The notes below the pieces were generated by a model. That model had not been told where the DNA came from. It made no database searches and worked only from the letters and a program-made list of their open reading frames with translations. DNA of 64,000 nt, taken from positions 124,001 through 188,000 of the forward strand of contig WGNC01000010.1 of NCBI GenBank assembly GCA_016124745.1, read 5' to 3'. The translations under genes and the position numbers were made by a program. Below, piece after piece: positions 7,891-16,363 of the stretch (position 1 is the stretch's first letter; each line of letters begins with the position of its first letter). This DNA is from Thiobacillus sp. (GTDB lineage Bacteria > Pseudomonadota > Gammaproteobacteria > Burkholderiales > Thiobacillaceae).

Positions 7891-8730
7891 ATGAGCAACT
7901 CCATCGCGTCAGTCGCGGGTGGCCCGGTCACCAGATCGTATGCCTCCCAATTCACCTACATGGTCGGGTGCGTATTCTGCAGTCTCGGGAATTTCTTCGG
8001 AGGTCTCGCGATACTTTTCGCTTTGTGGTGGGTCAGCATCTACCTCCTCACCCAGAATCCGGAATACGCCCACTTTGCCGATTTCGGCGTCGTCGAGGCA
8101 TTCAAGGCAATCCCTGCCCTCTGGGAAAACGAGACGATCCCGCATGCGCTGCAGACCAGCGGCGCTCGCCTGGGGTATGGCCTGCTGATTGCCATCTGTA
8201 TTGGGGTGCCGCTAGGCATCCTCATGGGCCGGATCAGATGGTTCCAGCGACTGACCAATGTGCCGTTCCAGTTTCTGAGGATGATCAGCCCGCTGTCCTG
8301 GGAGCCGGTTGCGGTGATCGTGTTTCCGGAATGGGACCAGGCGATCATCTTTTTGATCGCGATTGCCACGGTCTGGCCCGTGACGTTTTCAACGGCCGCA
8401 GGTTTGGCAAAGGTCGACCCGAACTGGTTCAAGGTGGCGCGCAACCTGGGTGCCAAGCCCTGGCATGTCGTGACGCGGATTATCGTGCCGGCCATCACCT
8501 TCGACGTGCTGACCGGCATTCGTCTGGCCCTGGGTGTCGCATGGATCGTGCTGATCCCTGCCGAGTTTCTCGGTGTGACATCCGGCTTCGGGTTCGCCAT
8601 TCAGGATGCACGCGAAAGCCTGGACTATCCCAATCTGATGGGCATGATCCTGGTCATTGGCGCGGTCGGGTATGTGCTCGACAGCGCGTGCGTCATCCTG
8701 ATCAAGCGTTACAGTTGGCACAAGAAGTAA
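7891..8730 (+). CDS. ABC transporter permease, second paralogue
   Basis: 279-residue permease paralogous to the preceding one. The EAA region AAGLAKVDPNWFKVARNLGA and the motifs LRMISPLSW and FDVLTGIRLALGVAWIVL differ by only a few residues. I chose ATG 7891 because GGGGCGACGAG precedes it; an upstream ATG would add 16 residues without a ribosome site. No second ATPase or binding protein follows, so the pair most likely forms one importer. Confidence 0.9.
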   Translation: MSNSIASVAGGPVTRSYASQFTYMVGCVFCSLGNFFGGLAILFALWWVSIYLLTQNPEYAHFADFGVVEAFKAIPALWENETIPHALQTSGARLGYGLLIAICIGVPLGILMGRIRWFQRLTNVPFQFLRMISPLSWEPVAVIVFPEWDQAIIFLIAIATVWPVTFSTAAGLAKVDPNWFKVARNLGAKPWHVVTRIIVPAITFDVLTGIRLALGVAWIVLIPAEFLGVTSGFGFAIQDARESLDYPNLMGMILVIGAVGYVLDSACVILIKRYSWHKK

Positions 8731-8740
8731 GCATCGTCTG

Positions 8741-8759
8741 ACGCCATCCGGGCGTTTTT
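8741..8759 (+). terminator. Rho-independent terminator after the importer operon
   Basis: Stem ACGCC (8741-8745) and GGCGT (8751-8755), five-base loop, then TTTTT. It lies 10 bases after the permease stop and before the DsrE-like gene. Confidence 0.65.
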
Positions 8760-8843
8760 GAACAGACAGGTTTTGAAAGAGAAACATTCGCAGGCAAGCA
8801 GGAGCGCCAGGGCGTTCCGACACGCAAATCGAGGAAACTATTG

Positions 8844-9236
8844 ATGCCCCAAAAATTCAACATTGTGTGCGTGACCGGCACGCGCGAGAAGATGCAGATG
8901 GCCGCGATGTTTGCATCGGTCGCTGCCGCGACTGGTGACGAGGTGACGGTTTTCCTGTCCATGAATGCCCTGACTTACTTTGTCAAGGGACGTGCCGCGG
9001 ATGCCCCTGCCGAGGGCGAACTCGGGGCGTTGCTCATTGCGGAGAAAGGCGTGCCGCCGTTCAAGACCTTGTTCCAGCAGGCGGTCGAGCTGGGCGACGC
9101 CAAACTGCTTCCCTGCTCGATGGCGCTGGACTTGATGAAAATCACCAAAGAGGATCTCGACAGCGAGCTTGGCCCCCCAACAGGCCTGACGCGCTTTCTG
9201 AGCGATGCCGAGGACGGCCAGCTGCTCACGTTCTGA
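8844..9236 (+). CDS. DsrE/DsrF-like sulfur relay family protein
   Basis: 130-residue small cytoplasmic protein with the DsrE-like Rossmann pattern ([20 protein letters not shown], then [16 protein letters not shown]). A cysteine in [13 protein letters not shown] near residue 94 sits where sulfur-carrier members of the DsrE family have their active thiol. I prefer ATG 8844 over the adjacent in-frame TTG. It is followed by TusA-like, SQR-like and DUF1641 genes, a set often seen in sulfur oxidisers. It probably hands over sulfane sulfur coming from COS/sulfide oxidation (inference). Confidence 0.8.
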   Translation: MPQKFNIVCVTGTREKMQMAAMFASVAAATGDEVTVFLSMNALTYFVKGRAADAPAEGELGALLIAEKGVPPFKTLFQQAVELGDAKLLPCSMALDLMKITKEDLDSELGPPTGLTRFLSDAEDGQLLTF

Positions 9237-9282
9237 AGCCGATGCTGCATTGAACAAAGAGATTACGAAAGGACACACCACA

Positions 9283-9513
9283 ATGAGTGAAACCAAACTC
9301 GTCGACGCGCGCGACACATTCTGCCCCGGACCGCTTATGGAGCTGATCACCCACATGAAACAGGCAAGCGTGGGCGATACGATCGAGCTGCTGTCGACCG
9401 ACGAAGGCTCCGGTGCCGATGTGCCGGAGTGGGTCAACAAGGTCGGACACGAAATGCTCAGCAACGAGAAAATCGAGGGGGTCTGGCACATCAAGGTTCG
9501 CAAGGCCAAGTGA
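9283..9513 (+). CDS. TusA-like sulfur carrier protein
   Basis: 76 residues with the TusA signature: the conserved thiol in FCPGPLMEL (C14 in CPGP), followed by a beta-alpha-beta fold (VGDTIELLSTDEGSGADVPEW) ending in a strand WHIKVRK. TusA proteins carry persulfide sulfur between enzymes. Here it lies between a DsrE-like gene and a flavoprotein disulfide-reductase-type gene, so it is probably a dissimilatory sulfur carrier rather than the tRNA-thiolation TusA. Confidence 0.85.
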   Translation: MSETKLVDARDTFCPGPLMELITHMKQASVGDTIELLSTDEGSGADVPEWVNKVGHEMLSNEKIEGVWHIKVRKAK

Positions 9514-9586
9514 TGCAGCTTGCGTGTGCGGGTCCCGGATGGGCGATGGCCAGGAACGTCCTGAAAATAATGCTTAGGAGAATGCA

Positions 9587-10720
9587 ATGAAAATCTTAGT
9601 CGTCGGTGGTGGCACGGGAGGGACGATCGTGGCCAACAACCTCGCCCGGCGCCTGTCCGGAGAAATTCGTGCTGGCAAGGTGAAGATCACGATGCTGTCC
9701 GCCTCGGACAAGCACATGTATCAGCCCGGGCTACTGTACGTTGCCTTCGGGCAAATGATGCCGGACGAACTGTATCGCGACCAGGCGAGCCTGCTCGAAT
9801 CGAGCGTCGATTTTCACGTCGACCCCGTCGAGCAGTTCGAGCTCGACAAAAATCAGGTGAAAACCAAAAGTGGCAAGGTCCACATGTACGACGTCCTGGT
9901 CATTGCCACGGGATCGCGCATCGTGCCCGAGCAGATTCCCGGATTGGCGGAAGGCGCGGAGACCTTCTATTCCGAAGCCGGGGCGGTGAAGATGTTCAAG
10001 CGCCTGCGCGAATTCCAGGGCGGCAAGATCGCTGTCGTCGTAGGCGTTCCGCACAAGTGTCCGATTGCACCGGTCGAAGTCATCTTCTCGCTGAACGACT
10101 ATTTCAAGGCGCGCGGTATTCGCGAAAAGGTCACGATCAAGTACCATTATCCGATCGGCCGCATACACACGATCAAGGAAGTGGCGACCTGGGCCAAGCC
10201 CGAATTCGATCGCATGGGGATCGAGTACGAGACCCTCTTCAACGTCAAGGAAGTGGACGTCAAGAACAAAGTGGTGAAGAGCGAGGAAGACACGGAATAC
10301 GCGTACGATCTGCTCATTGCGATTCCGCCGCACCGTGGCATGGAAGTGATCGAGAAGAACGGGCTCGGCGAGGGCGGCTGGATTCCGACCGACCGTCACA
10401 AGCTCACCCTGAATGGTCACGATAACGTCTACGTCGTGGGAGACACCACCAACCTGCCGGTCAGCAAGACGGGTTCTGCCGCACATTTCGAAGCCGAGGT
10501 GATTTCCGAGAACATCTCATCGATCGTGAAGATCGGCACGCCAGTGCGCGACTATGACGGCAAGGTGTACTGCTTCATCGAAACCGGCCACGACAGCGCG
10601 ACCTACGCGATGTTCAACTACCAGAACCCGCCCAATCTGAAGCCGCCGAGCAAGCCGATGCATTGGTTCAAGATGTCCTACAACAAGATGTACTGGACCA
10701 GCGTACGCGGTCTACTCTGA
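9587..10720 (+). CDS. SQR-like FAD-dependent pyridine nucleotide-disulfide oxidoreductase
   Basis: 377-residue flavoprotein with an N-terminal FAD motif VVGGGTGGTIVANNL, a second ATGSR motif near residue 107 and a C-terminal FAD site YVVGDTTNLPVSKTG. The overall layout is that of sulfide:quinone oxidoreductase. Of the cysteines used for sulfide oxidation in canonical SQR, only the central one is clear (C158 in PHKCPIAP). A second Cys is far C-terminal (KVYCFIETG), and no residue matches the first SQR cysteine. It may therefore reduce or oxidise a carrier-bound sulfur rather than free sulfide. Membrane attachment is likely via the C-terminal Trp/Met-rich tail. Confidence 0.8.
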   Translation: MKILVVGGGTGGTIVANNLARRLSGEIRAGKVKITMLSASDKHMYQPGLLYVAFGQMMPDELYRDQASLLESSVDFHVDPVEQFELDKNQVKTKSGKVHMYDVLVIATGSRIVPEQIPGLAEGAETFYSEAGAVKMFKRLREFQGGKIAVVVGVPHKCPIAPVEVIFSLNDYFKARGIREKVTIKYHYPIGRIHTIKEVATWAKPEFDRMGIEYETLFNVKEVDVKNKVVKSEEDTEYAYDLLIAIPPHRGMEVIEKNGLGEGGWIPTDRHKLTLNGHDNVYVVGDTTNLPVSKTGSAAHFEAEVISENISSIVKIGTPVRDYDGKVYCFIETGHDSATYAMFNYQNPPNLKPPSKPMHWFKMSYNKMYWTSVRGLL

Positions 10721-10731
10721 GGAGCTGCAAC

Positions 10732-11157
10732 ATGACCACCGAGACAGGAACACCTGCCGCCGCAACGGCCAACGCCGAAGACCTGCATCAGCTCGCAGAA
10801 CTTGCGAATCTTGTTACCGCCGCCCGGGACGCGATGTCGGATGACATCGTGACGCGGCTTGCCGGGGCGATGAGCGAGGGCATCACATTGCTCGACCGCC
10901 TCACGCGCAATGAAGGACTGATCTACTTGCTGCAGGAATTGGATCGCCCGGAGAATCAGCATTTCCTCGTATCCATGGCCAATGCCTTCACTCAGGCGAG
11001 CCGGGAACTCGCGACCACCCCGCAGGCGAAAGGCGGCCTGGTGTGTGCCCTACGCCTGGTCCAGGATCCCGGGGTGCTCGAAGGACTCCGCTTGGTGTCG
11101 CTGGTCGGATCTCGTTTGAGCAAGAGCATGCGCGAGATGCACCGACACGGCGTGTAG
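10732..11157 (+). CDS. DUF1641 protein
   Basis: 141-residue, largely helical protein with the DUF1641 core (LLDRLTRNEGLIYLLQELDRP, then a region ending GLRLVSLVGSRLSKSM). DUF1641 genes are typically next to or fused with SQR-like or formate-dehydrogenase-like flavoproteins; biochemical role unknown. It begins 11 bases after the SQR-like gene, with GAGGAG before the ATG, and is followed by a strong terminator, so it closes the sulfur operon. Confidence 0.8.
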   Translation: MTTETGTPAAATANAEDLHQLAELANLVTAARDAMSDDIVTRLAGAMSEGITLLDRLTRNEGLIYLLQELDRPENQHFLVSMANAFTQASRELATTPQAKGGLVCALRLVQDPGVLEGLRLVSLVGSRLSKSMREMHRHGV

Positions 11158-11236
11158 TGCACAAGGCGTTCAGGGGAATGCCTAGTGGGTCCGATAGCCC
11201 GGTTCGTCAGGGCTCGTGGGCGTCATCCGAATCGTA

Positions 11237-11267
11237 GGCCTGCAACTGTTTGAGTTGCAGGCCTTTT
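11237..11267 (+). terminator. Strong rho-independent terminator
   Basis: Perfect 11-base stem GGCCTGCAACT (11237-11247) and AGTTGCAGGCC (11253-11263), loop GTTTG, followed by TTTT. It ends the DsrE-TusA-SQR-DUF1641 unit. Confidence 0.9.
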
Positions 11268-11504
11268 CGTTGAATGGGCGGCCGGTCAGGGACCGAGACG
11301 CCCATACGTGATTCTCCTCTGCGGCGGTGCCTTCGGGTAGCGCCTGGACGCGTTTCGCGGCCCCCTTCATGGCACCGTCCACCTCCGGTTTGGTGCATCC
11401 TGCACGAGAATCACGCCCTTCCTTCTGCAAGCGCCCTGGCGTCGCTTTGCACAAGTCATTGAATCGTGGACGTATTTCTGCATGCAGACTGCTGTCATAA
11501 AAGT

Positions 11505-11518
11505 GGCACATGTATTGC
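11505..11518 (+). promoter_or_regulatory. Sigma-54-type -24/-12 promoter for the DUF302 pair
   Basis: TGGCAC-N5-TTGCT with GG at 11505-11506 and GC at 11517-11518, exact 10-base spacing. The predicted start is about 11530. No TGT-N10-ACA NifA site was found upstream, so another activator may be used. Confidence 0.55.
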
Positions 11519-11536
11519 TTATAGTAAATATAAGAA

Positions 11537-12013
11537 ATGTCTAATGAACCAAATATGACTAGGCTTTACAAATACGTGCTGATGCTGATGCTCACCCTGC
11601 TGGCCGGGTTCACACAAGCCGCCGAGCCGGCACTGCTGACCCTGTTCGTGCCGGGACGCACCCTGGACCAGGCTACCGAGGCGGTCAAGCTGGCCATCGG
11701 TGCCCGCAACTACACCTTCGTTCGCCAGCAGGCCATCGACAGCAGGCTGGTGCCGCAGGAATGGGAGGCGAAATCGGTGCGCATCGTCTATTTCTGCAAC
11801 TTCGACATGATGAATGAAGCCCTGCGCCGCAACAAACTCACGACCCAGATCATGCCCTGCCGCATCACCCTGATCGAGGGTGAAAAGGGCATCGACCTGG
11901 TTGCTGTCAACCCTGCCTGGATCAGCGAGCAGTGGAATGCCCCCGACTTGCAATCGGGGTGCCGGCAGCTCAAGCAGGACTATCTGGCCATTCTAGAGGA
12001 GGCTGCAATATGA
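11537..12013 (+). CDS. Exported DUF302-family protein, first of pair
   Basis: 158-residue protein with an N-terminal signal sequence (YKYVLMLMLTLLAGFTQA then AEPA). The DUF302 pattern follows, with a helix DQATEAVKLAIGARNYTFVRQQ and a strand VRIVYFCNFDMMNEALR. DUF302 proteins are small periplasmic alpha-beta proteins of unknown role, often in sulfur bacteria. The sigma-54 start predicts a leader too short for ATG 11537, so ATG 11555 (MTRLYKYVLM) is an equally good start. The stop overlaps the next start (ATGA). Confidence 0.7.
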   Translation: MSNEPNMTRLYKYVLMLMLTLLAGFTQAAEPALLTLFVPGRTLDQATEAVKLAIGARNYTFVRQQAIDSRLVPQEWEAKSVRIVYFCNFDMMNEALRRNKLTTQIMPCRITLIEGEKGIDLVAVNPAWISEQWNAPDLQSGCRQLKQDYLAILEEAAI

Positions 12014-12447
12014 AGACCCCGTTTCTTGCGCTTGCCCTGATGATCATGACTGCGCAGGCGGCCGCGACCCCGGTTTCCGCCAGCAAGGCTGGCAGCATGC
12101 AGACCGCGCTCGACGACCTGAGCCTTGCGCTGATCGACCATGGCTACCAACTGGTCAAGGTGCAACCCATCGACCATGCCCTGGTCAAGCGCGGTTATGC
12201 CGACCCCGGCATCCGCATCGCTTTCGTAGGCAAGCAGGAGCAGGTGCAGCAGGCGCTCGCCGCCGCCCCGGCCCTTCTCAACCTGCTGCCGCTGCGCCTG
12301 ACGATGGAAAAGGATGCGGACGGCATCCGCATCAGCAGCGACGATCTGGCGCAATGGCGCGAACGCATGCCGTCGGCCGGTCCGGTGCTGCAGGAATGGG
12401 AGGACGAACTCGTAGCGATTCTGAACGACTATCGTGGCATGCATTGA
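12010..12447 (+). CDS. Exported DUF302-family protein, second of pair
   Basis: 145-residue protein starting with a signal peptide (FLALALMIMTAQAAA then TPVSA). The same pattern follows as in its upstream partner: LDDLSLALIDHGYQLVKVQP, then a strand IRIAFVGKQEQVQQAL. The two proteins are paralogues, and overlapping ATGA codons couple their translation. Function unknown; a periplasmic heterodimer is a reasonable guess. Confidence 0.7.
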   Translation: MKTPFLALALMIMTAQAAATPVSASKAGSMQTALDDLSLALIDHGYQLVKVQPIDHALVKRGYADPGIRIAFVGKQEQVQQALAAAPALLNLLPLRLTMEKDADGIRISSDDLAQWRERMPSAGPVLQEWEDELVAILNDYRGMH

Positions 12448-12651
12448 GCCGAGCCGGTGTCATTGCTGAACAGGCAACAGAAAACAGGCTGGCGGGTAGC
12501 AGAACGCGTCAATCCGCTTCGATCGTCCGCAACATCCGTCTGGCCGGGTTGCCGGATCAGCGGCAGCATCGTTCCATCTGCATCGGCCCCGTCATGCTGA
12601 TTGGCCGTATCGGACGGTCCCGTTCACGATACGCGCCGGGATGACGAGGAC

Positions 12652-14910
12652 CTAGAACGGCGAGCCCAGGTAGAGGAACCCGCTGTAATGCCCGCCTTCG
12701 CCGAATCCTGCCCCCACATACACCGGGCCGACAGGCGTGTCGGCACCGACAAAGAGGCTGCCGTTGAACATGCCGTTGCTGAACGAGACGTCATCCCGCT
12801 CCTGCCAGACGTTGCCGTACTCGACCGAGCCGCCGATATAGGCCTTCAGGAGCGTCATGTTGGCGATGCGCCGATAGTAGACGGCGTTGAGGAGGCCGCT
12901 GTCCTGTCCAATCAACTGGCACGGCTGGTAGCCGGAAAGATGCAGGAAGCCCCCCATGCAGAACTGGCTTTCCAGCGGCGCGTCGTCATCCTGCGTGACG
13001 TTGAGGCTGAATCCGCCGACCACGTTGTTCGGTCCCCAGGAGTAGGCATGGACATAGGTCAGCAGGCCCTGGTTGTAGTTGGTGTCCGACCCCAGCGATT
13101 CCTGGGCTGTGATCAGTTCCAGCCGACCCCGGTTGCCGCGGGTGGGAAAGGAAACGTTGTCCAGTGTATCCACGCCGAGCCGGCCATAAAATTGGCCCAG
13201 ACGGAAATCGTAGTCGTTTAGCGTCGGCGCCCCGACCAGCACATCGGTATGGCCGAAGGCCATGCGGTAGCCGATGCGGCCCTCGCCCCAGGCACCGAAT
13301 ACCCGGCCGGCAGCCAGGTCGAAGCCCGTGTAATAGATGTTGTACTCGGCGCTCAGATCGTCACCGACGTAGGCGTTGAAGACCTGGCGCCTCGCGGTGG
13401 CCCCGATATCGAAAAAGTAGTTGGACGCCGCGTCGATGGGCTGATACCACTCGCCAGAGATGCTTGCATCCTGGCCGAATTGCGCCCCGAACCGGAGTTC
13501 GCCGTTGCGGCTGTTGATGGCGGTGCGCGTATACAGCACCCCCAGGTTGTAGGATGAAAGGCCCTCGAAATTGCTGGAAAGCTCGAGGCCGAACTGCAGG
13601 TAGTTGGGCCCCCAGGCCTTTTCCTTGGCATGCAGGATTACGCCGGTCCTGCCATCCTCCTCCACCACTTCGTAGCGCACGGTCTCGAATACGTCCATGC
13701 CATAGATCCTGCTGATTTCTGCTTCCAGCACGGTGGTGTCCAGCGGCTGTCCCGGCTTGAGCGTGATATTCGACAGGATGGTCTCGTCGCCGATGTTCGA
13801 CTGATTGTCCAGGCGCACGAAGTCGATCACGGGCGGCCCGGCGCGGACCCCCCTGTGGGCCAGGTATCGCTGATAGGTGGCTGCGTCGACGGACAGATGC
13901 CTCAGCGTCGGGAGCATCTCCAGCGCGGCCTCCTCGCCTTTCTTGATGCCGAAGCCTGCGTTGTTGAAATCGCCCGCGCTCATTTTGCCGAGTTCGGGCC
14001 GGATCAGGATGTCGGTGGGTTTGAGGGTGGCCAGTTGCTGCGCCACGTTGCGATCGCTCAGGATGTTGGTGAGTTGCGCCACCACGTCGAGGACGCCCTT
14101 GATGTCGTCGCGCTTGTACAGGCCGCTGCCGACATCGACCACGATGACGATGTCGGCACCCATGGCGCGCGCGACGTCGACCGGCACGTTGTTGGACACC
14201 AGACCGTCGACCAGCAGCTTGCCGTCTATCTCCACCGGTGCGAAGGCGCCGGGAACGGCCATGCTGGCACGGATCGTCAGGGCCAGGTCGCCCGATTTCA
14301 GTACGACCGCCCGCCCGGTTTCGATATCGGTGGCGACGGCGTGAAAGGGAATGGGCAGCTTGTCGAAGTCACTGACATGGGCTGCAGGCAGGGTCAGGCG
14401 ACTGAGCTCGAGGTCGAACTTCTGGCCCTGGACGATGGCGAAGGGAAATTTCACCCTGCCTTCGCTGAAGCCCAGACGGGCCTGGACGGCGTAGGTGTCG
14501 TCATCGCGCTTGCGGCGGAACGAACGGTCCGGCCGCGGGGGCGCATCAGAGAAAACATCGTCCCAATCGATCGTCTTGAGCTCGTGCTCGATCTGGTCGG
14601 GGCTCATGCCCTCGGCGTACAGTCCGCCGACGATGGCGCCCATGCTGTTGCCGGCAATGTAGTCGATGGGGATGCGCAGTTCCTCCAGCACCTTCAGCAC
14701 GCCGACATGTGCCGACCCGCGCGCGCCGCCGCCACCCAGCACCAGGCCGATCTTAGGTCGCGAGGCCTCGGTCGCCTGCTGCGGTTCGCCCGCCAGTGCC
14801 GGTGTGGGATGAATCAGCGTGGCCAGCCCGATCAGGGCGATGACGCGGAAAGCCTGAAAAAAGGCTGGCAGCTTGTGAAGGGTTGGGGGGGAACGGCGGT
14901 GTGTGGGCAT
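12652..14910 (-). CDS. Patatin-like phospholipase with outer-membrane barrel (type Vd/PlpD-like)
   Basis: 752 residues. An N-terminal signal region (residues 15-40, ending TPALAGEPQ) precedes a patatin domain at about residues 50-245. The oxyanion motif is LGGGGARGSAHVG, the nucleophile serine is in GNSMGA near residue 91, and the catalytic Asp is in a DG pair (LLVDGLVSNN). A POTRA-like segment and a C-terminal beta-barrel of the bacterial surface antigen type follow, ending in an aromatic residue (GFLYLGSPF). Such proteins are secreted through their own barrel and hydrolyse phospholipids. The gene is separate from the flanking systems. Confidence 0.85.
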   Translation of the reverse strand: MPTHRRSPPTLHKLPAFFQAFRVIALIGLATLIHPTPALAGEPQQATEASRPKIGLVLGGGGARGSAHVGVLKVLEELRIPIDYIAGNSMGAIVGGLYAEGMSPDQIEHELKTIDWDDVFSDAPPRPDRSFRRKRDDDTYAVQARLGFSEGRVKFPFAIVQGQKFDLELSRLTLPAAHVSDFDKLPIPFHAVATDIETGRAVVLKSGDLALTIRASMAVPGAFAPVEIDGKLLVDGLVSNNVPVDVARAMGADIVIVVDVGSGLYKRDDIKGVLDVVAQLTNILSDRNVAQQLATLKPTDILIRPELGKMSAGDFNNAGFGIKKGEEAALEMLPTLRHLSVDAATYQRYLAHRGVRAGPPVIDFVRLDNQSNIGDETILSNITLKPGQPLDTTVLEAEISRIYGMDVFETVRYEVVEEDGRTGVILHAKEKAWGPNYLQFGLELSSNFEGLSSYNLGVLYTRTAINSRNGELRFGAQFGQDASISGEWYQPIDAASNYFFDIGATARRQVFNAYVGDDLSAEYNIYYTGFDLAAGRVFGAWGEGRIGYRMAFGHTDVLVGAPTLNDYDFRLGQFYGRLGVDTLDNVSFPTRGNRGRLELITAQESLGSDTNYNQGLLTYVHAYSWGPNNVVGGFSLNVTQDDDAPLESQFCMGGFLHLSGYQPCQLIGQDSGLLNAVYYRRIANMTLLKAYIGGSVEYGNVWQERDDVSFSNGMFNGSLFVGADTPVGPVYVGAGFGEGGHYSGFLYLGSPF

Positions 14911-14998
14911 GATCGGCTATCCGGACGTTCGAATTGCGCTCAATTATATGTGTCGGGATGAGCGGATTGTCCGGCACATCCGGGATTGCCGGGAAAAC

Positions 14999-16009
14999 TC
15001 AATTGGCGGGTGGGGCTGGTCTTGGGGGCAGGCCCTCGCGGATCGCCGCTGAGAAGTGGCTGTCGAGAGGCAGTGCCTTGGCCTTCGGGTTGATGTAGCT
15101 CAGCTTCTTGAATTCCGCGAAGGGCCGTTCCCGGTTCACGACCCCCAATTCGTAAAGCAGTTCGTCCAGGTAGCCGTTCGCCAGCCAGCGCCAGTCATGG
15201 GGCACGCCCGCGATCACGTCGGCCACGTGCAGACGGATCGTGGTGGTGCAGTTGGTGCTGAGGGCGTTGTACCACCCGGGGTGCTCGGCCAGGCGGTTGA
15301 TCCCTTTCAGGTAATCGAGCAGGATCGCGCGGGCCCTGGCTGGCGGCGTGCGCAGCGGGTAGAGGTAGACGTCCTCATGCCGGTGATTCGTGCGAACCCC
15401 CACCACGTCGCGTTCATCCGCGATCACATAGTAAAGCTCGAACTGGCGGAAAAATCCGCGCACGGCGGAATAGCTCTCGCCCACTTCCTTGCGGGTCTCG
15501 ATGGAAACGGCCAGTTGCTGGCCGTCTTCGAAATCCCAGCTGAGGATGGTGTGAGCAATGCTGGGCGAGCCCCAGTAGATCACGAAGAGATCCAGTCCGC
15601 GCAGTTTTGAAAGGTCGTAGCTGCGCGTCTCCCAGTGTTCGGTAAAGTCGGTTTCGGAGCGGTAGTCGAAGTTGCGCACGTTGTGGATCGTGACCTTGTC
15701 GCCCTGGATTTCCGCCGTCGGAAGGCGGGCCACATCCGGCTGCCAGTCACGCTCATTGCTCGGCGCCAGGCTGAGCCACCAGACGAGCACCACGCCGAAC
15801 AGTGCCACAAACACTGCATAGGCACGGCGCCTGGGGCGCAGCATCAGCAGGGACGCAAGCGACGCCAGCGAATACAGCATGGCGAGAAGCGCGGCCAGCG
15901 GCCGCGAGCCGGGGCCGTCGAACCACAGGGCTGCGCCGCCCCAGGCCGTGGCGGCCAGCAGGATAATCCACAACAGCAGCCGACCGAGCCCTTTCGTTAT
16001 CGCGCGCAT
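14999..16009 (-). CDS. DUF4105 inner-membrane protein
   Basis: 336 residues. Three hydrophobic segments lie in the first 100 residues, followed by a large periplasmic-type domain containing the DUF4105 core (RNFDYRSETDFTEHWETR, then LFVIYWGSPSIAHTILSWDF) and the conserved NALSTNCTTTIR cysteine motif near residue 254. The family has been suggested to have a papain/NlpC-like fold, but function is unknown. No operon partner; the neighbouring patatin gene is 88 bases downstream in the same direction. Confidence 0.8.
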   Translation of the reverse strand: MRAITKGLGRLLLWIILLAATAWGGAALWFDGPGSRPLAALLAMLYSLASLASLLMLRPRRRAYAVFVALFGVVLVWWLSLAPSNERDWQPDVARLPTAEIQGDKVTIHNVRNFDYRSETDFTEHWETRSYDLSKLRGLDLFVIYWGSPSIAHTILSWDFEDGQQLAVSIETRKEVGESYSAVRGFFRQFELYYVIADERDVVGVRTNHRHEDVYLYPLRTPPARARAILLDYLKGINRLAEHPGWYNALSTNCTTTIRLHVADVIAGVPHDWRWLANGYLDELLYELGVVNRERPFAEFKKLSYINPKAKALPLDSHFSAAIREGLPPRPAPPAN

Positions 16010-16363
16010 CAGCGGACGGCCTCCTCGCGTCTGTCGCTACCCAAGGAACCTGAAGCGCACCGCCCGCTTCGGGATTCCGGATTCGCGTCGTGACTTCGAA
16101 AATTTGCATGATCCATTTGTGTGCAAGTCTGGAATCCCGTGGCCCCTGCCTTTTTAGCATATTCCCGTCACGGTCCTGCCAATGAAAATGATCAGAATGC
16201 TTCGGGCATGATATTCCGATCGCTGAAATGTGCCTGTCTGTCTCAAGATTGGTCTTTCGGGGCCAACAACGAAAGGCGGCTGATGACTTCCGTCCAACGT
16301 CATCCTGTCACATTGCGGGCAGACAATTCGAGCCTCTCTTCCACCTGAATATGGAGTTGGCTC
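16010..16363. other. Intergenic region between divergent DUF4105 and esterase-like genes
   Basis: 354 bases without a supported gene. It must hold the two divergent promoters, but no clear sigma-54 element, long palindrome or repeat was seen. No strong ribosome site is evident for the + strand gene; TTGG precedes its ATG at 16364. Confidence 0.5.

Larger units (their letters stand above)
11158..11536. other. Gene-free interval after the sulfur operon
   Basis: 379 bases with no gene I can support; the antisense reading frame here lacks a ribosome site and resembles nothing I know. It contains the operon terminator near its left end and a -24/-12 promoter near its right end, both listed separately. 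Confidence 0.6.

Noticed and set aside
9587-10720. Calling the flavoprotein a bona fide sulfide:quinone oxidoreductase (sqr)
   Set aside because: Only one of the conserved catalytic cysteines is clearly present, so only an SQR-like call is supported.
11182-11511. 109-codon - strand open frame between the sulfur operon and the DUF302 genes
   Set aside because: It overlaps the terminator and the sigma-54-like promoter, has no ribosome site and no recognisable domain.
12601-14961. Long + strand open frames opposite the patatin gene
   Set aside because: Codon composition is typical of antisense shadows in high-GC DNA. The - strand protein has a signal peptide, catalytic motifs and barrel features.
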